10,248 nucleotides of DNA from Thermoplasmata archaeon. GTDB taxonomy: Archaea; Thermoplasmatota; E2; DHVEG-1; B18-G2. The stretch covers positions 1 through 10,248 of the forward strand of contig JAGHAD010000153.1 in assembly GCA_021161685.1 (NCBI GenBank), written 5' to 3'. Shown here in pieces: positions 1-5,786 of the stretch (its first letter is position 1; each line of letters starts with the position of its first letter). Both the position numbers and the translations under genes were made by a program. The notes beneath the pieces are model-generated. The model saw nothing but the letters and a program-made list of their open reading frames with translations, searched no databases and was not told the origin of the DNA.

Positions 1-240
1 GAGCTTTACTGTATCCAAGATTGTGCAGCAGCCATAGAACACATTCTCCTCCTTGCTCTAGATTACAGCCTCTCGACATGCTGGGTTGGTGCGTTTGACG
101 AGAAAAGGGTATCTGAACTGCTTGAGTTGCCTTCTCATGTGAGACCAACAGCCATAATCGCTATTGGATACCCCGCCGAGGAGCCAAAGCCAACACCAAG
201 GTACAGGATAGAAAAATTGATTCATTTTAACAAGTGGTAA
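1..240 (+). CDS. Nitroreductase-family protein, C-terminal part (5' end outside window)
   Basis: Reading frame 1 is open from the first base to a TAA at 238-240 and gives 79 residues with no start in view. The visible part matches the C-terminal half of FMN-dependent nitroreductase-like oxidoreductases. A helix with QDCAAAIEHILLLALDYSL is followed by STCWVGAF (residues 25-32), the segment that normally packs near the flavin. Next come an (I)GYPAEEP turn (55-62) and a charged tail ending HFNKW, typical of archaeal members of this family. Such enzymes are cytosolic dimers that reduce nitro compounds, quinones or other acceptors with NAD(P)H. The substrate cannot be read from this fragment. It lies 100 bp upstream of psmA on the same strand, but a good TATA element in the gap suggests separate transcription. 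The family call is from recalled motif similarity; a more specific name is not justified. Confidence 0.85.
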   Translation, partial: ELYCIQDCAAAIEHILLLALDYSLSTCWVGAFDEKRVSELLELPSHVRPTAIIAIGYPAEEPKPTPRYRIEKLIHFNKW

Positions 241-276
241 AAACCGAGATCCATTTCCCATGCTGTAATCGGAAAG

Positions 277-292
277 TATAAAAAAGTATATA
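277..292 (+). promoter_or_regulatory. TATA/BRE promoter of the psmA superoperon
   Basis: Two overlapping TATA-like elements are seen: TATAAAAA at 277-284, preceded by purine-rich CGGAAAG, and TATATA at 287-292, preceded by AAAAAAG. Either would serve as an archaeal BRE plus TATA box. With the usual spacing of about 25 bp, transcription would start near 305-317. That leaves a short leader of roughly 25-35 nt that includes the Shine-Dalgarno sequence of psmA. No other strong promoter is seen before rrp4, so this is the likely main promoter of the eight-gene cluster. Confidence 0.6.
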
Positions 293-329
293 CACCACTA
301 TTTCATTCAGGGTAAAAGCATTAGATACA

Positions 330-335
330 GAGGTG
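330..335 (+). promoter_or_regulatory. Shine-Dalgarno sequence of psmA
   Basis: GAGGTG lies 5 nt before the ATG at 341 and is complementary to the conserved archaeal 16S rRNA 3' end. It fixes this ATG as the start of psmA. Confidence 0.75.
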
Positions 336-340
336 TTCGC

Positions 341-1063
341 ATGCAGCCTGCAAATATTGCATATGATAGAACAATAACTGTATTCTCCCCAGATGGTAGA
401 CTCTTCCAAGTCGAATATGCAAGGGAAGCCGTCAGAAGGGGAACGACAACGGTAGGTATAAAATACAAAGATGGAGTCATCCTGATAGTAGATAAAAGAA
501 TAACGTCTCGCCTCATTGAACCTAGGTCAATCGAAAAAATCTTCCAGATAGATGATCATATCGGCTGTGCTACTTCGGGCTTGGTGGCAGATGCAAGGAT
601 ACTGGTGGAGAGGGCAAGGATAGATGCTCAAATAAACGAAATAACGTACAACAGGAAAATAGATGTAAAGACCTTGGTAAGAAAACTTTGCGATTTCAAG
701 CAAACCTATACCCAATATGGAGGTGTCAGACCGTTCGGTACAGCACTGTTGATAGCGGGATTTGACGATACTGGTCCAAGACTATTTTCAACCGATCCAT
801 CCGGTGCTATGATAGAGTACAAGGCTACAAGTGAGGGTGCTGGAAGAAACAAAGCAATAGCTTACTTAGAAAAGAATTACAGAGATGGTATGGATTTTGA
901 AGAAGCGGTGATTCTTGGTATAAGGGCTTTAAACGAGGGAGTTGAATCGAAACTAAACCCCAATGCGGTAGAGATAGGTGTTGTGGATTCAACTAGGAAA
1001 TTTAGAAAACTATCTCATGAAGAAACAAAAGCTTATATAAAGAAGGCTTTGGGGGGAATATGA
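341..1063 (+). CDS. psmA: 20S proteasome alpha subunit
   Basis: This 240-residue protein is the structural alpha subunit of the archaeal 20S proteasome. Seven copies form each outer ring, which gates substrate entry and docks the regulatory ATPase (PAN or Cdc48-type) in the cytosol. The N-terminal alpha signature [21 protein letters not shown] spans residues 7-27, with the gate YDR motif at 8-10. Lys66 (in SIEKIF) and Gly80-Leu81 (in TSGLVADAR) sit at the same numbers as the ATPase-docking pocket residues of Thermoplasma acidophilum. [10 protein letters not shown] (124-133) is the conserved core. No N-terminal catalytic threonine is present, as expected for alpha rather than beta. Length is typical (about 233-260). 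The start is supported by a GAGGTG site. It is the first gene of a tight cluster and its stop lies 3 bp before the SBDS start. The catalytic beta subunit gene is not in the window. Confidence 0.97.
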   Translation: MQPANIAYDRTITVFSPDGRLFQVEYAREAVRRGTTTVGIKYKDGVILIVDKRITSRLIEPRSIEKIFQIDDHIGCATSGLVADARILVERARIDAQINEITYNRKIDVKTLVRKLCDFKQTYTQYGGVRPFGTALLIAGFDDTGPRLFSTDPSGAMIEYKATSEGAGRNKAIAYLEKNYRDGMDFEEAVILGIRALNEGVESKLNPNAVEIGVVDSTRKFRKLSHEETKAYIKKALGGI

Positions 1064-1066
1064 TAG

Positions 1067-1759
1067 ATGGTAAGTCTTGAGGAAGCTGTTATTGCAAGAC
1101 TTACCATAGGGGAAGATCACTTTGAGATATTAATAGATCCGAAGGCAGCCTCAGATATCATAGATGGAAAGGAAGTCGATATACTTTCGAGCTTAGCAAT
1201 AGATCAGGTTTTCAAGGATGCGAGAAAAGGAGAAAGAGCGTCCGAGGAATCCATAAGGAAATGTTTTGGTACAACCGATATACGGGAGGTTGCAAAACAG
1301 ATAGTCATTAAAGGAAACATCCAGCTGACAACTGAGCAAAGGAGAGAGATGCAGAAAAGAAAGTTCAACCAGATAGTGGAGATCATTGCAAAGAATGCCA
1401 TGAATCCGCAAACAAAAATGCCTCATCCAAGGCAAAGGATAGAACTAGCCATGAAGGAGGCAGGAGTTCATATCGATCCATTCAAGCCAGTTGATGAACA
1501 GGTAAAAGAAGTGGTGGCAAAGCTAAGACCGATACTGCCAATATCGATGGAGCAGGTCAAGGTTCAGATAAAAATACCCGCGAGGTTCATCGGAAAAGCG
1601 TATGGGGTAGTGAGGAGCTATGGAACCCTACTAAAGGAAGAGTGGCTTCAAGACGGATCGTGGTCGGGAATAGTACAGCTTCCCGCAGGCTTGCAGGCTC
1701 AGTTTTATGAAAAGCTAAACGACCTAACCAAAGGAAATGTAGAGACAAAGCTTTTATAA
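1067..1759 (+). CDS. sdo1: SBDS/Sdo1 ribosome maturation factor homologue
   Basis: This 230-residue protein is the archaeal orthologue of SBDS (Shwachman-Bodian-Diamond syndrome protein, yeast Sdo1). In eukaryotes that protein works with the EFL1 GTPase to release eIF6 from the large ribosomal subunit. Domain I (about 1-90) shows FEILIDP (19-25), a VFKDARKGE stretch (48-56) and GNIQLTTEQR (83-92). The helical domain II carries the family hallmark around NPQTKMPHPRQRIELAM (113-129). Domain III, a ferredoxin-like fold, runs from about 158 to 230. Length fits the archaeal family. The start at 1067 is 3 bp after psmA; an ATG at 1060 in another frame stops after six codons. A G-run at 1051-1056 inside the end of psmA can act as a weak Shine-Dalgarno site. 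Its place directly before the exosome genes is conserved in archaea and was an early hint of a role in RNA and ribosome metabolism. Confidence 0.96.
   Translation: MVSLEEAVIARLTIGEDHFEILIDPKAASDIIDGKEVDILSSLAIDQVFKDARKGERASEESIRKCFGTTDIREVAKQIVIKGNIQLTTEQRREMQKRKFNQIVEIIAKNAMNPQTKMPHPRQRIELAMKEAGVHIDPFKPVDEQVKEVVAKLRPILPISMEQVKVQIKIPARFIGKAYGVVRSYGTLLKEEWLQDGSWSGIVQLPAGLQAQFYEKLNDLTKGNVETKLL
1752..1759 (+). promoter_or_regulatory. Possible internal TATA element before rrp4
   Basis: TTTTATAA overlaps the last codons and stop of the SBDS gene. It sits about 29 bp from the rrp4 ATG, the spacing expected for a transcript that starts at or just before that codon. The 25-bp gap is the longest inside the cluster. 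A modest Shine-Dalgarno-like AAGGA at 1771-1775 is also present, so read-through translation is equally possible. The element is short and AT-rich, and could be chance. Confidence 0.3.
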
Positions 1760-1784
1760 TTGTTAACCTTAAGGATTTATATCC

Positions 1785-2447
1785 ATGAAAAAAGATGTTA
1801 GAGAAGTTGTGTTTCCTAGTCAGTTGTTAGGTGAGGCCAAGAGATTTAGAGCTGGGGCTGGAACATTTGTTGAGAATGGTAAGATATACGCAGAGAGGCT
1901 CGGGATATTGAACATTAAAGATAAAGTGATCTCGGTTATCCCTCTCAAAGGTAACTACGAACCAAAGGCTGGAGATATTGTTATTGGTATTGTGGTTGAC
2001 GTATCCATTTCATCTTGGCTTGTTGATGTAAATGCGATCTACCCTGCTCTACTTCATGTGAATGAGGTTCCTTGGCATGTTGAACTTGGAGACACTGCAA
2101 GATATCTTGATTATGGAGACATCGTTATGGCAAGGATACTCTATTCAAACGGACCCGATAAGGTTGCATTAACGCTTAAAGACAGGGGGTTACACAAAAT
2201 AAATGGAGGAACTATCATAGATATTGAACCGACAAAAGTACCAAGGGTTATAGGTAAAAACGGTTCCATGATATCAATGCTCAAGAGATATACAAATTGC
2301 AGGATCTATGTTGGGAAAAATGGAAGGATATGGGTCGACGGGGAGGTCGATGGTATTCGGAAAATAGAAAAAGCGGTCAGGTTAATAGAGAGAGATGCTC
2401 ACACCTATGGATTAACAAAAAGGGTTTTAGATCTACTGAAAACCTAA
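1785..2447 (+). CDS. rrp4: Exosome RNA-binding cap subunit Rrp4
   Basis: Rrp4 (220 residues) is one of the two alternative cap proteins of the archaeal exosome. Three copies sit on the Rrp41/Rrp42 hexamer and bind and guide RNA into the central channel for 3'-5' phosphorolysis. The N-terminal domain (about 1-60) has the typical GAGTF segment (24-28). An S1 domain follows (about 62-134), with VVDVSISSWLVDVNAIYPALL (70-90) and ending in KVALTLKDRGL. The KH domain (about 145-205) contains the VPRVIGKNGSMI core, whose GKNG loop is at 157-160. A KH domain rather than a zinc ribbon separates it from the other cap subunit, Csl4, which is not in this window. The gene starts 25 bp after SBDS and ends 12 bp before rrp41, in the usual archaeal order. 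Confidence 0.97.
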   Translation: MKKDVREVVFPSQLLGEAKRFRAGAGTFVENGKIYAERLGILNIKDKVISVIPLKGNYEPKAGDIVIGIVVDVSISSWLVDVNAIYPALLHVNEVPWHVELGDTARYLDYGDIVMARILYSNGPDKVALTLKDRGLHKINGGTIIDIEPTKVPRVIGKNGSMISMLKRYTNCRIYVGKNGRIWVDGEVDGIRKIEKAVRLIERDAHTYGLTKRVLDLLKT

Positions 2448-2459
2448 GGGGTCGATGTT

Positions 2460-3191
2460 ATGGAAGAAAAAATAAAACTGATAGATGAAGAAGGTAGAAG
2501 AATAGATGGAAGGAGATTCGATGAGTTGAGACCGATTAAAATAGAGGCTGGCCCACTGTATAGGGCAGATGGATCCTGTTACATCGAATGGGGAAACAAC
2601 AAAATACTTGCAGCGGTTTATGGGCCAAGAGAAGCTCTTCCAAGACATATCCAGCATCCATTCAGAGCTCTGGTAAATGCAAGGTACAACATGGCTTCCT
2701 TTAGTGTGGAGGAAAGGAAAAAACCGGGACCAGATAGGAGAAGTACGGAAATATCAAAGGTTATATCCGAAGCTCTAGAAAGCGTTATCCTCATAGATCA
2801 ATTTCCCAGAGCAACCATTGACGTGAATATAGAGGTACTCGATGCTGATGCCGGAACGAGGTGCGCTGGTTTAACCGCTGCTGCGGTTGCACTTGCCGAT
2901 GCTGGTGTGCCAATGAAAGACTTGCCAGTTGCGTGCTCAGCTGGTAAAGTGGATGGTCAGGTCGTTCTGGATCTCTGTAAGGAAGAGGACAATTATGGAG
3001 AGGCTGACTTACCAATTGCCATAGCGCCAAGAACTAATGAAATTATCCTAATGCAGATGGATGGTCACATGAGTTATGAAGAATTTGAAAAGGCACTAGA
3101 TCTCGCCATAAAAGGCTGTCATGAAATAGCAAAATTGCAGAGAAGGGCACTGCTGAAAAAGTATGGAGTGATAGGAGAGGAGGAAGAATGA
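2460..3191 (+). CDS. rrp41: Exosome catalytic subunit Rrp41 (RNase PH family)
   Basis: Rrp41 (243 residues) is the catalytic subunit of the archaeal exosome. Three copies alternate with Rrp42 in a hexameric ring that degrades RNA 3' to 5' with phosphate and can add heteropolymeric tails with nucleoside diphosphates. It carries the RNase PH fold in two parts (about 17-150 and 155-230). The RNA- and phosphate-binding GPDRRS segment is at 90-95. The metal and catalytic acids appear in [12 protein letters not shown] as Asp177 and Asp183, with the same six-residue spacing as Asp182 and Asp188 of the Sulfolobus enzyme. All active-site features visible from sequence are intact. The ATG at 2460 has an AAGGGG Shine-Dalgarno run (2446-2451) overlapping the rrp4 stop; a nearer ATG at 2455 in another frame terminates at once. 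The stop overlaps the rrp42 start as ATGA, so translation of the two ring partners is probably coupled. Confidence 0.97.
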   Translation: MEEKIKLIDEEGRRIDGRRFDELRPIKIEAGPLYRADGSCYIEWGNNKILAAVYGPREALPRHIQHPFRALVNARYNMASFSVEERKKPGPDRRSTEISKVISEALESVILIDQFPRATIDVNIEVLDADAGTRCAGLTAAAVALADAGVPMKDLPVACSAGKVDGQVVLDLCKEEDNYGEADLPIAIAPRTNEIILMQMDGHMSYEEFEKALDLAIKGCHEIAKLQRRALLKKYGVIGEEEE

Positions 3192-3994
3192 GTAACGATA
3201 TTATTCTTTCCACTATAAAAAGGGATTACATTTACAGGTTAGCTGAGCAGAACAAAAGGGTGGATGGGAGAGACTTTAACGAGTACAGGAAGATAAGCAT
3301 AGAAACAAACCTGATAAGAAAAGCTGAAGGATCTGCAAGGGTTAAGTTGGGGAATACACAGGTCTTGGTTGGTGTTAAGTTGGAAGTTGGAGAACCATAT
3401 CCAGATTCTCCAGATAAAGGCGTTCTCACAACATCCGCAGAGCTCATACCTCTAGCTTCTCCAGATTTTGAAGCTGGCCCCCCAGATAAGGATGCAATTG
3501 AGCTGGCTAGAGTAGTTGATAGAGGAATTAGGGAATCCAACGTCATTGATCTAGAAAAGCTTTGTATAGAACCCGGAGAAAAGGTGTGGATAGTGTTCGT
3601 TGACATACATGTTCTTGATTACGATGGAAACTTGTTTGATGCTTCCTCATGGGCTTCTCTAGCAGCACTTTACACTGCAACTGTACCTGCAGAGAGGTTT
3701 GGGCTAGGCGAGAACTTTCCTCTGCCAGTAAACTACGAAATGCCGGTATCATGCACATTTGCAAAGTTCAACAAAGCCATAGTGCTTGATCCTTGTCTAG
3801 AAGAAGAGCTCATAGCTGAAGCTAGGTTAACCGTAACTACGGATAAGAATGGAGATATAAGGGCAATGCAGAAAGGTCTGGGAGGAAGCTTTACCATAGA
3901 TGAGGTGAAAAAGATTATTAAGACTTCTATAGTTAAGGGTGTGGAGGTAAGGAAAATAATAGAAAGGAGCATAAAGCATGGCAAAGCGAACTAA
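3188..3994 (+). CDS. rrp42: Exosome non-catalytic ring subunit Rrp42
   Basis: Rrp42 (268 residues) is the second RNase PH-fold subunit of the exosome hexamer. It is needed to assemble the ring and contributes to RNA binding, but is not a catalyst. The opening [11 protein letters not shown] (24-34), [22 protein letters not shown] (96-117) and the [11 protein letters not shown] helix (151-161) are characteristic. Aligned with Rrp41 by eye, the two catalytic aspartates fall on Glu207 and Arg213 in [16 protein letters not shown], which agrees with an inactive subunit. Length is typical (about 260-275). The start overlaps the rrp41 stop by 4 bp, with a purine-rich GGAGAGGAGGAAG stretch just upstream. 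The end overlaps rpl37ae by 17 bp. Equal synthesis of Rrp41 and Rrp42 through coupled translation would suit their 1:1 ring. Confidence 0.97.
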   Translation: MSNDIILSTIKRDYIYRLAEQNKRVDGRDFNEYRKISIETNLIRKAEGSARVKLGNTQVLVGVKLEVGEPYPDSPDKGVLTTSAELIPLASPDFEAGPPDKDAIELARVVDRGIRESNVIDLEKLCIEPGEKVWIVFVDIHVLDYDGNLFDASSWASLAALYTATVPAERFGLGENFPLPVNYEMPVSCTFAKFNKAIVLDPCLEEELIAEARLTVTTDKNGDIRAMQKGLGGSFTIDEVKKIIKTSIVKGVEVRKIIERSIKHGKAN

Positions 3995-4250
3995 AAAGGT
4001 CGGATCAGCTGGAAGATTCGGTGCGAGGTATGGAGTGCTGGTTAGAAACTTGGTTAGGGATATAGAAAAAGTACAGAGAGCAAAGTACGTCTGTCCATCT
4101 TGCGGGCACAAAAAAGTAAAAAGGGAAAGTGCAGGGATATGGAAATGTAGGAAATGCGGCTTGGTGTTTGCGGGGGGCGCATACATGCCAAGGACAGATA
4201 TGGGACAGACCGCAGAAAGAATCATAAAACTTGGACTGGAGGAAAGGTAA
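3978..4250 (+). CDS. rpl37ae: Large-subunit ribosomal protein L37Ae (eL43)
   Basis: This 90-residue basic protein is the archaeal/eukaryotic large-subunit ribosomal protein L37Ae (eL43). The N-terminus [18 protein letters not shown] is rich in Lys, Arg and Gly and should contact 23S rRNA. A C4 zinc ribbon follows: CPSC (Cys39, Cys42) and CRKC (Cys57, Cys60). The tail FAGGAYMPRTDMGQTAERII is typical of the family. The start at 3978 lies within the end of rrp42, 17 bp before its stop, in another frame. AAAGGAG at 3963-3969 gives an 8-nt Shine-Dalgarno spacing. A ribosomal protein inside the exosome cluster is a conserved archaeal arrangement that ties RNA turnover to ribosome supply. Confidence 0.97.
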   Translation: MAKRTKKVGSAGRFGARYGVLVRNLVRDIEKVQRAKYVCPSCGHKKVKRESAGIWKCRKCGLVFAGGAYMPRTDMGQTAERIIKLGLEER

Positions 4251-4388
4251 ATGGGTTATCGGTGTGCACTTTGCAAGAAGGAAGTGAAGTTTGATGTTCA
4301 AAATATAGGAATGCAATGCCCATACTGCGGATGCAAAGTTTTTTATAAAGAGAGACCTCCAATTGCCAAAAGAGTGAAAGCGAGATGA
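4251..4388 (+). CDS. rpoP: DNA-directed RNA polymerase subunit P (Rpb12/Rpc10-like)
   Basis: This gene of only 45 residues begins immediately after the rpl37ae stop; its ATG is the very next codon after TAA. The translation starts MGYRCALCKKEVKF and ends ERPPIAKRVKAR. Two CxxC pairs, Cys5/Cys8 and Cys23/Cys26 (CPYC), form the zinc ribbon of archaeal RpoP, the counterpart of eukaryotic Rpb12, a small RNA polymerase assembly subunit next to Rpo3/Rpo10. The basic C-terminal RPP(x)4RVKAR block is the family signature and normal length is about 44-50, so the gene is complete. An additional Cys28 follows CPYCG. GGAGGAAAGG at 4238-4247, in the end of rpl37ae, supplies a Shine-Dalgarno site. The stop overlaps the pcc1 start as ATGA. 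Confidence 0.95.
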   Translation: MGYRCALCKKEVKFDVQNIGMQCPYCGCKVFYKERPPIAKRVKAR

Positions 4389-4648
4389 AGAAAGCAAAGA
4401 TTGAGATAGTTTTTGATTGCGAAGGAGAAGCAAAACTGGTTGAAAACTCAGTAAAACCAGAGGTTATGGATAATGTACCAAAGAGTAAAGTCGGCATGCA
4501 GAGAGAAAGTAATTTGCTTTTTCTCTTCATAGAATCTGAAGACGTTAGTTCATTAAGAGCGGCATGCAATTCTTATTTAAAGTGGGTGGATACGGTTATC
4601 AGGTTGAAAAAGGAAATGGAAAATTTGAGGAAAACTACCTCCTTATGA
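4385..4648 (+). CDS. pcc1: KEOPS complex subunit Pcc1
   Basis: This 87-residue protein matches Pcc1, the small dimerising subunit of KEOPS. That complex (Kae1, Bud32, Cgi121, Pcc1) transfers the threonylcarbamoyl group to A37 of ANN-decoding tRNAs to make t6A. The sequence shows the family pattern: a first strand (KKAKIEIVFDC), a helix (EGEAKLVENSVKPE), strands around SKVGMQRESNLLFLFIES, and the ending helix with SSLRAACNSYLKWVDTVIRL (55-74). The NSYLKW segment is characteristic. The start overlaps the rpoP stop by 4 bp. The 3' end overlaps the end of the convergent DRG gene by 14 bp. In many archaea a Pcc1 gene sits beside rpoP in this cluster. The prefoldin beta gene that often follows is absent here, replaced by the convergent GTPase. 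Confidence 0.88.
   Translation: MKKAKIEIVFDCEGEAKLVENSVKPEVMDNVPKSKVGMQRESNLLFLFIESEDVSSLRAACNSYLKWVDTVIRLKKEMENLRKTTSL
4607..4634 (-). terminator. Possible U-rich terminator of the DRG gene, inside pcc1
   Basis: Read on the minus strand just after the DRG stop, there are successive T-runs: TTTT, TTT, TTTT and TTTTT. They end about 30 nt past the stop codon. Archaeal intrinsic termination uses such oligo-U tracts without a needed hairpin. This is weak evidence, because A-rich coding sequence of pcc1 gives the same pattern. Confidence 0.25.
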
Positions 4649-5744
4649 ATATACTTATAACATCTCCATCCTCTAGGACGTGATCCAACCCAACTTTCTG
4701 GCCAGGGTATTTGACGGACTTTCCCCACACTTGAGCATATTTAAATTTTTCAACAAAATCTCTGTGCAGTTTTCTGCAAACATCCTCAACTCTTTGCCCT
4801 TTTTTGATTACCAATGGTCTAGAAAAATCCGGCTCTTTGCTGTCTGGCTTTGTGTAAACCCTTATGAGCTCCAATTTGCTAAGGAGAAGATCCTTCAGTC
4901 TATCTATTCCGATTCTGTGTTTTGCGGATATGGCAACGACATCCCATCCATCTCTTTCGATCCTCTCTATCATTCTATCAACATCTATACCATTTGCCTC
5001 ATCTATCTTGTTTATCGCAACAACAGCCGGGAGATAGACACGGTTTCCAAGAAAAACGTCTATAAGTTCATCCTCTGTTATGTCGCTTCTCACTATGATA
5101 TCCGCATTTACGTAGTATTCTGATGCGATTCCCCTTATCGTTTGCTCCGAAAGCTTAACATCTGGCGTTTTGAATACCCTTATGCCTCCTTCTCCTCTCT
5201 TAACAACCTGTACATCTGGCTTCCTCTTATTGCATCTCACCCCGGCATCATAAAGCTCTTTTTTTATTACTTCAAATTGAGAATTTGCATCTTTTACATC
5301 AAGCAAAATCAAGATCAGATCCATCACCCTGACTGCGGATATTATTTCCTTGCCTCTTCCTTTGCCCGCTGAGGCACCAGATATAATTCCAGGAAAGTCG
5401 AGAACCTGTATCTTTATTCCTCTATGCTCCATCATGCCAGGCACAACTTCTGTAGTGGTAAAATCGTAACTGCCAACCTTGCTCTCTGCATTTGTTAAGG
5501 CATTGAGCAAAGTACTTTTTCCAACGCTTGGAAAGCCCACTATGCCAACCGTTGCATCACCACTCTTCTTTACAGAAAAACCCTTTCCGCCCTTTCTTCT
5601 TTTACTCTCTTTCAACTCTTCCCTTAGCCTTGCTAGCTTTGCTTTCAGTTTCCCCAGATGATGTTCGGTTGCCTTGTTCTTTTGGGTTCTGAGAATCTCT
5701 TCCTCTATCTCCTTTATCCTCTTTTCTATTTCCCTTTTCTCCAT
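4635..5744 (-). CDS. drg: DRG-family GTP-binding protein (Obg superfamily, TGS domain)
   Basis: This 369-residue GTPase belongs to the developmentally regulated GTP-binding (DRG/Rbg) family, translation-associated GTPases kept in archaea and eukaryotes. The N-terminal basic helical region (1-60) carries the conserved QKNKATEHHLGKLKAKLARLR. The G domain follows: G1 GFPSVGKST (70-78), the switch I region YDFTTTEVVPG (93-103), G3 DFPG (116-119), G4 NKID (245-248) and G5 SAK (273-275). The DRG-specific inserted domain lies between G3 and G4 (about 160-240). The C-terminal TGS domain (about 293-369) ends GLDHVLEDGDVISIFIRR. All GTP-binding motifs are intact and length is normal. Eukaryotic DRGs bind polysomes with DFRP partners. 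No partner gene is visible here. It lies 42 bp downstream of the carbamate kinase gene on the same strand, but with its own TATA box. Confidence 0.96.
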   Translation of the reverse strand: MEKREIEKRIKEIEEEILRTQKNKATEHHLGKLKAKLARLREELKESKRRKGGKGFSVKKSGDATVGIVGFPSVGKSTLLNALTNAESKVGSYDFTTTEVVPGMMEHRGIKIQVLDFPGIISGASAGKGRGKEIISAVRVMDLILILLDVKDANSQFEVIKKELYDAGVRCNKRKPDVQVVKRGEGGIRVFKTPDVKLSEQTIRGIASEYYVNADIIVRSDITEDELIDVFLGNRVYLPAVVAINKIDEANGIDVDRMIERIERDGWDVVAISAKHRIGIDRLKDLLLSKLELIRVYTKPDSKEPDFSRPLVIKKGQRVEDVCRKLHRDFVEKFKYAQVWGKSVKYPGQKVGLDHVLEDGDVISIFIRR

Positions 5745-5771
5745 AACTACTAATAGTTAAACTTCTCCAGC

Positions 5772-5781
5772 ATTTAAATAA
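5772..5781 (-). promoter_or_regulatory. TATA box of the DRG gene; short-leader or leaderless start
   Basis: On the minus strand the gap between the carbamate kinase stop and the DRG ATG contains TTATTTAAAT. Its centre is about 31 bp from the A of the ATG at 5744, so transcription should begin within a few bases of the start codon. No well-placed Shine-Dalgarno sequence is present; the only GGAG lies about 20 nt upstream. This favours a leaderless or very short-leader mRNA. Confidence 0.55.
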
Positions 5782-5786
5782 CTTAA

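Noticed and set aside
241..340. Small RNA, tRNA or C/D-box RNA in the gap before psmA
   Set aside because: No tRNA-like arms or paired C/D boxes are seen; the gap is explained by the promoter and leader of psmA.
3232..3606. 124-codon antisense frame in rrp42
   Set aside because: Shadow of a conserved gene; no independent evidence.
4251..4388. Possibility that this slot is only a spacer between rpl37ae and pcc1
   Set aside because: It has exact start/stop junctions with both neighbours and the full RpoP signature.
4005..4433. Antisense frames over rpl37ae, rpoP and pcc1
   Set aside because: They span three well-supported small genes on the other strand and show no conserved motif.
4680..5123. 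147-codon plus-strand frame opposite DRG
   Set aside because: It lies entirely across the GTPase gene, whose motifs are intact; its own translation shows no family pattern.
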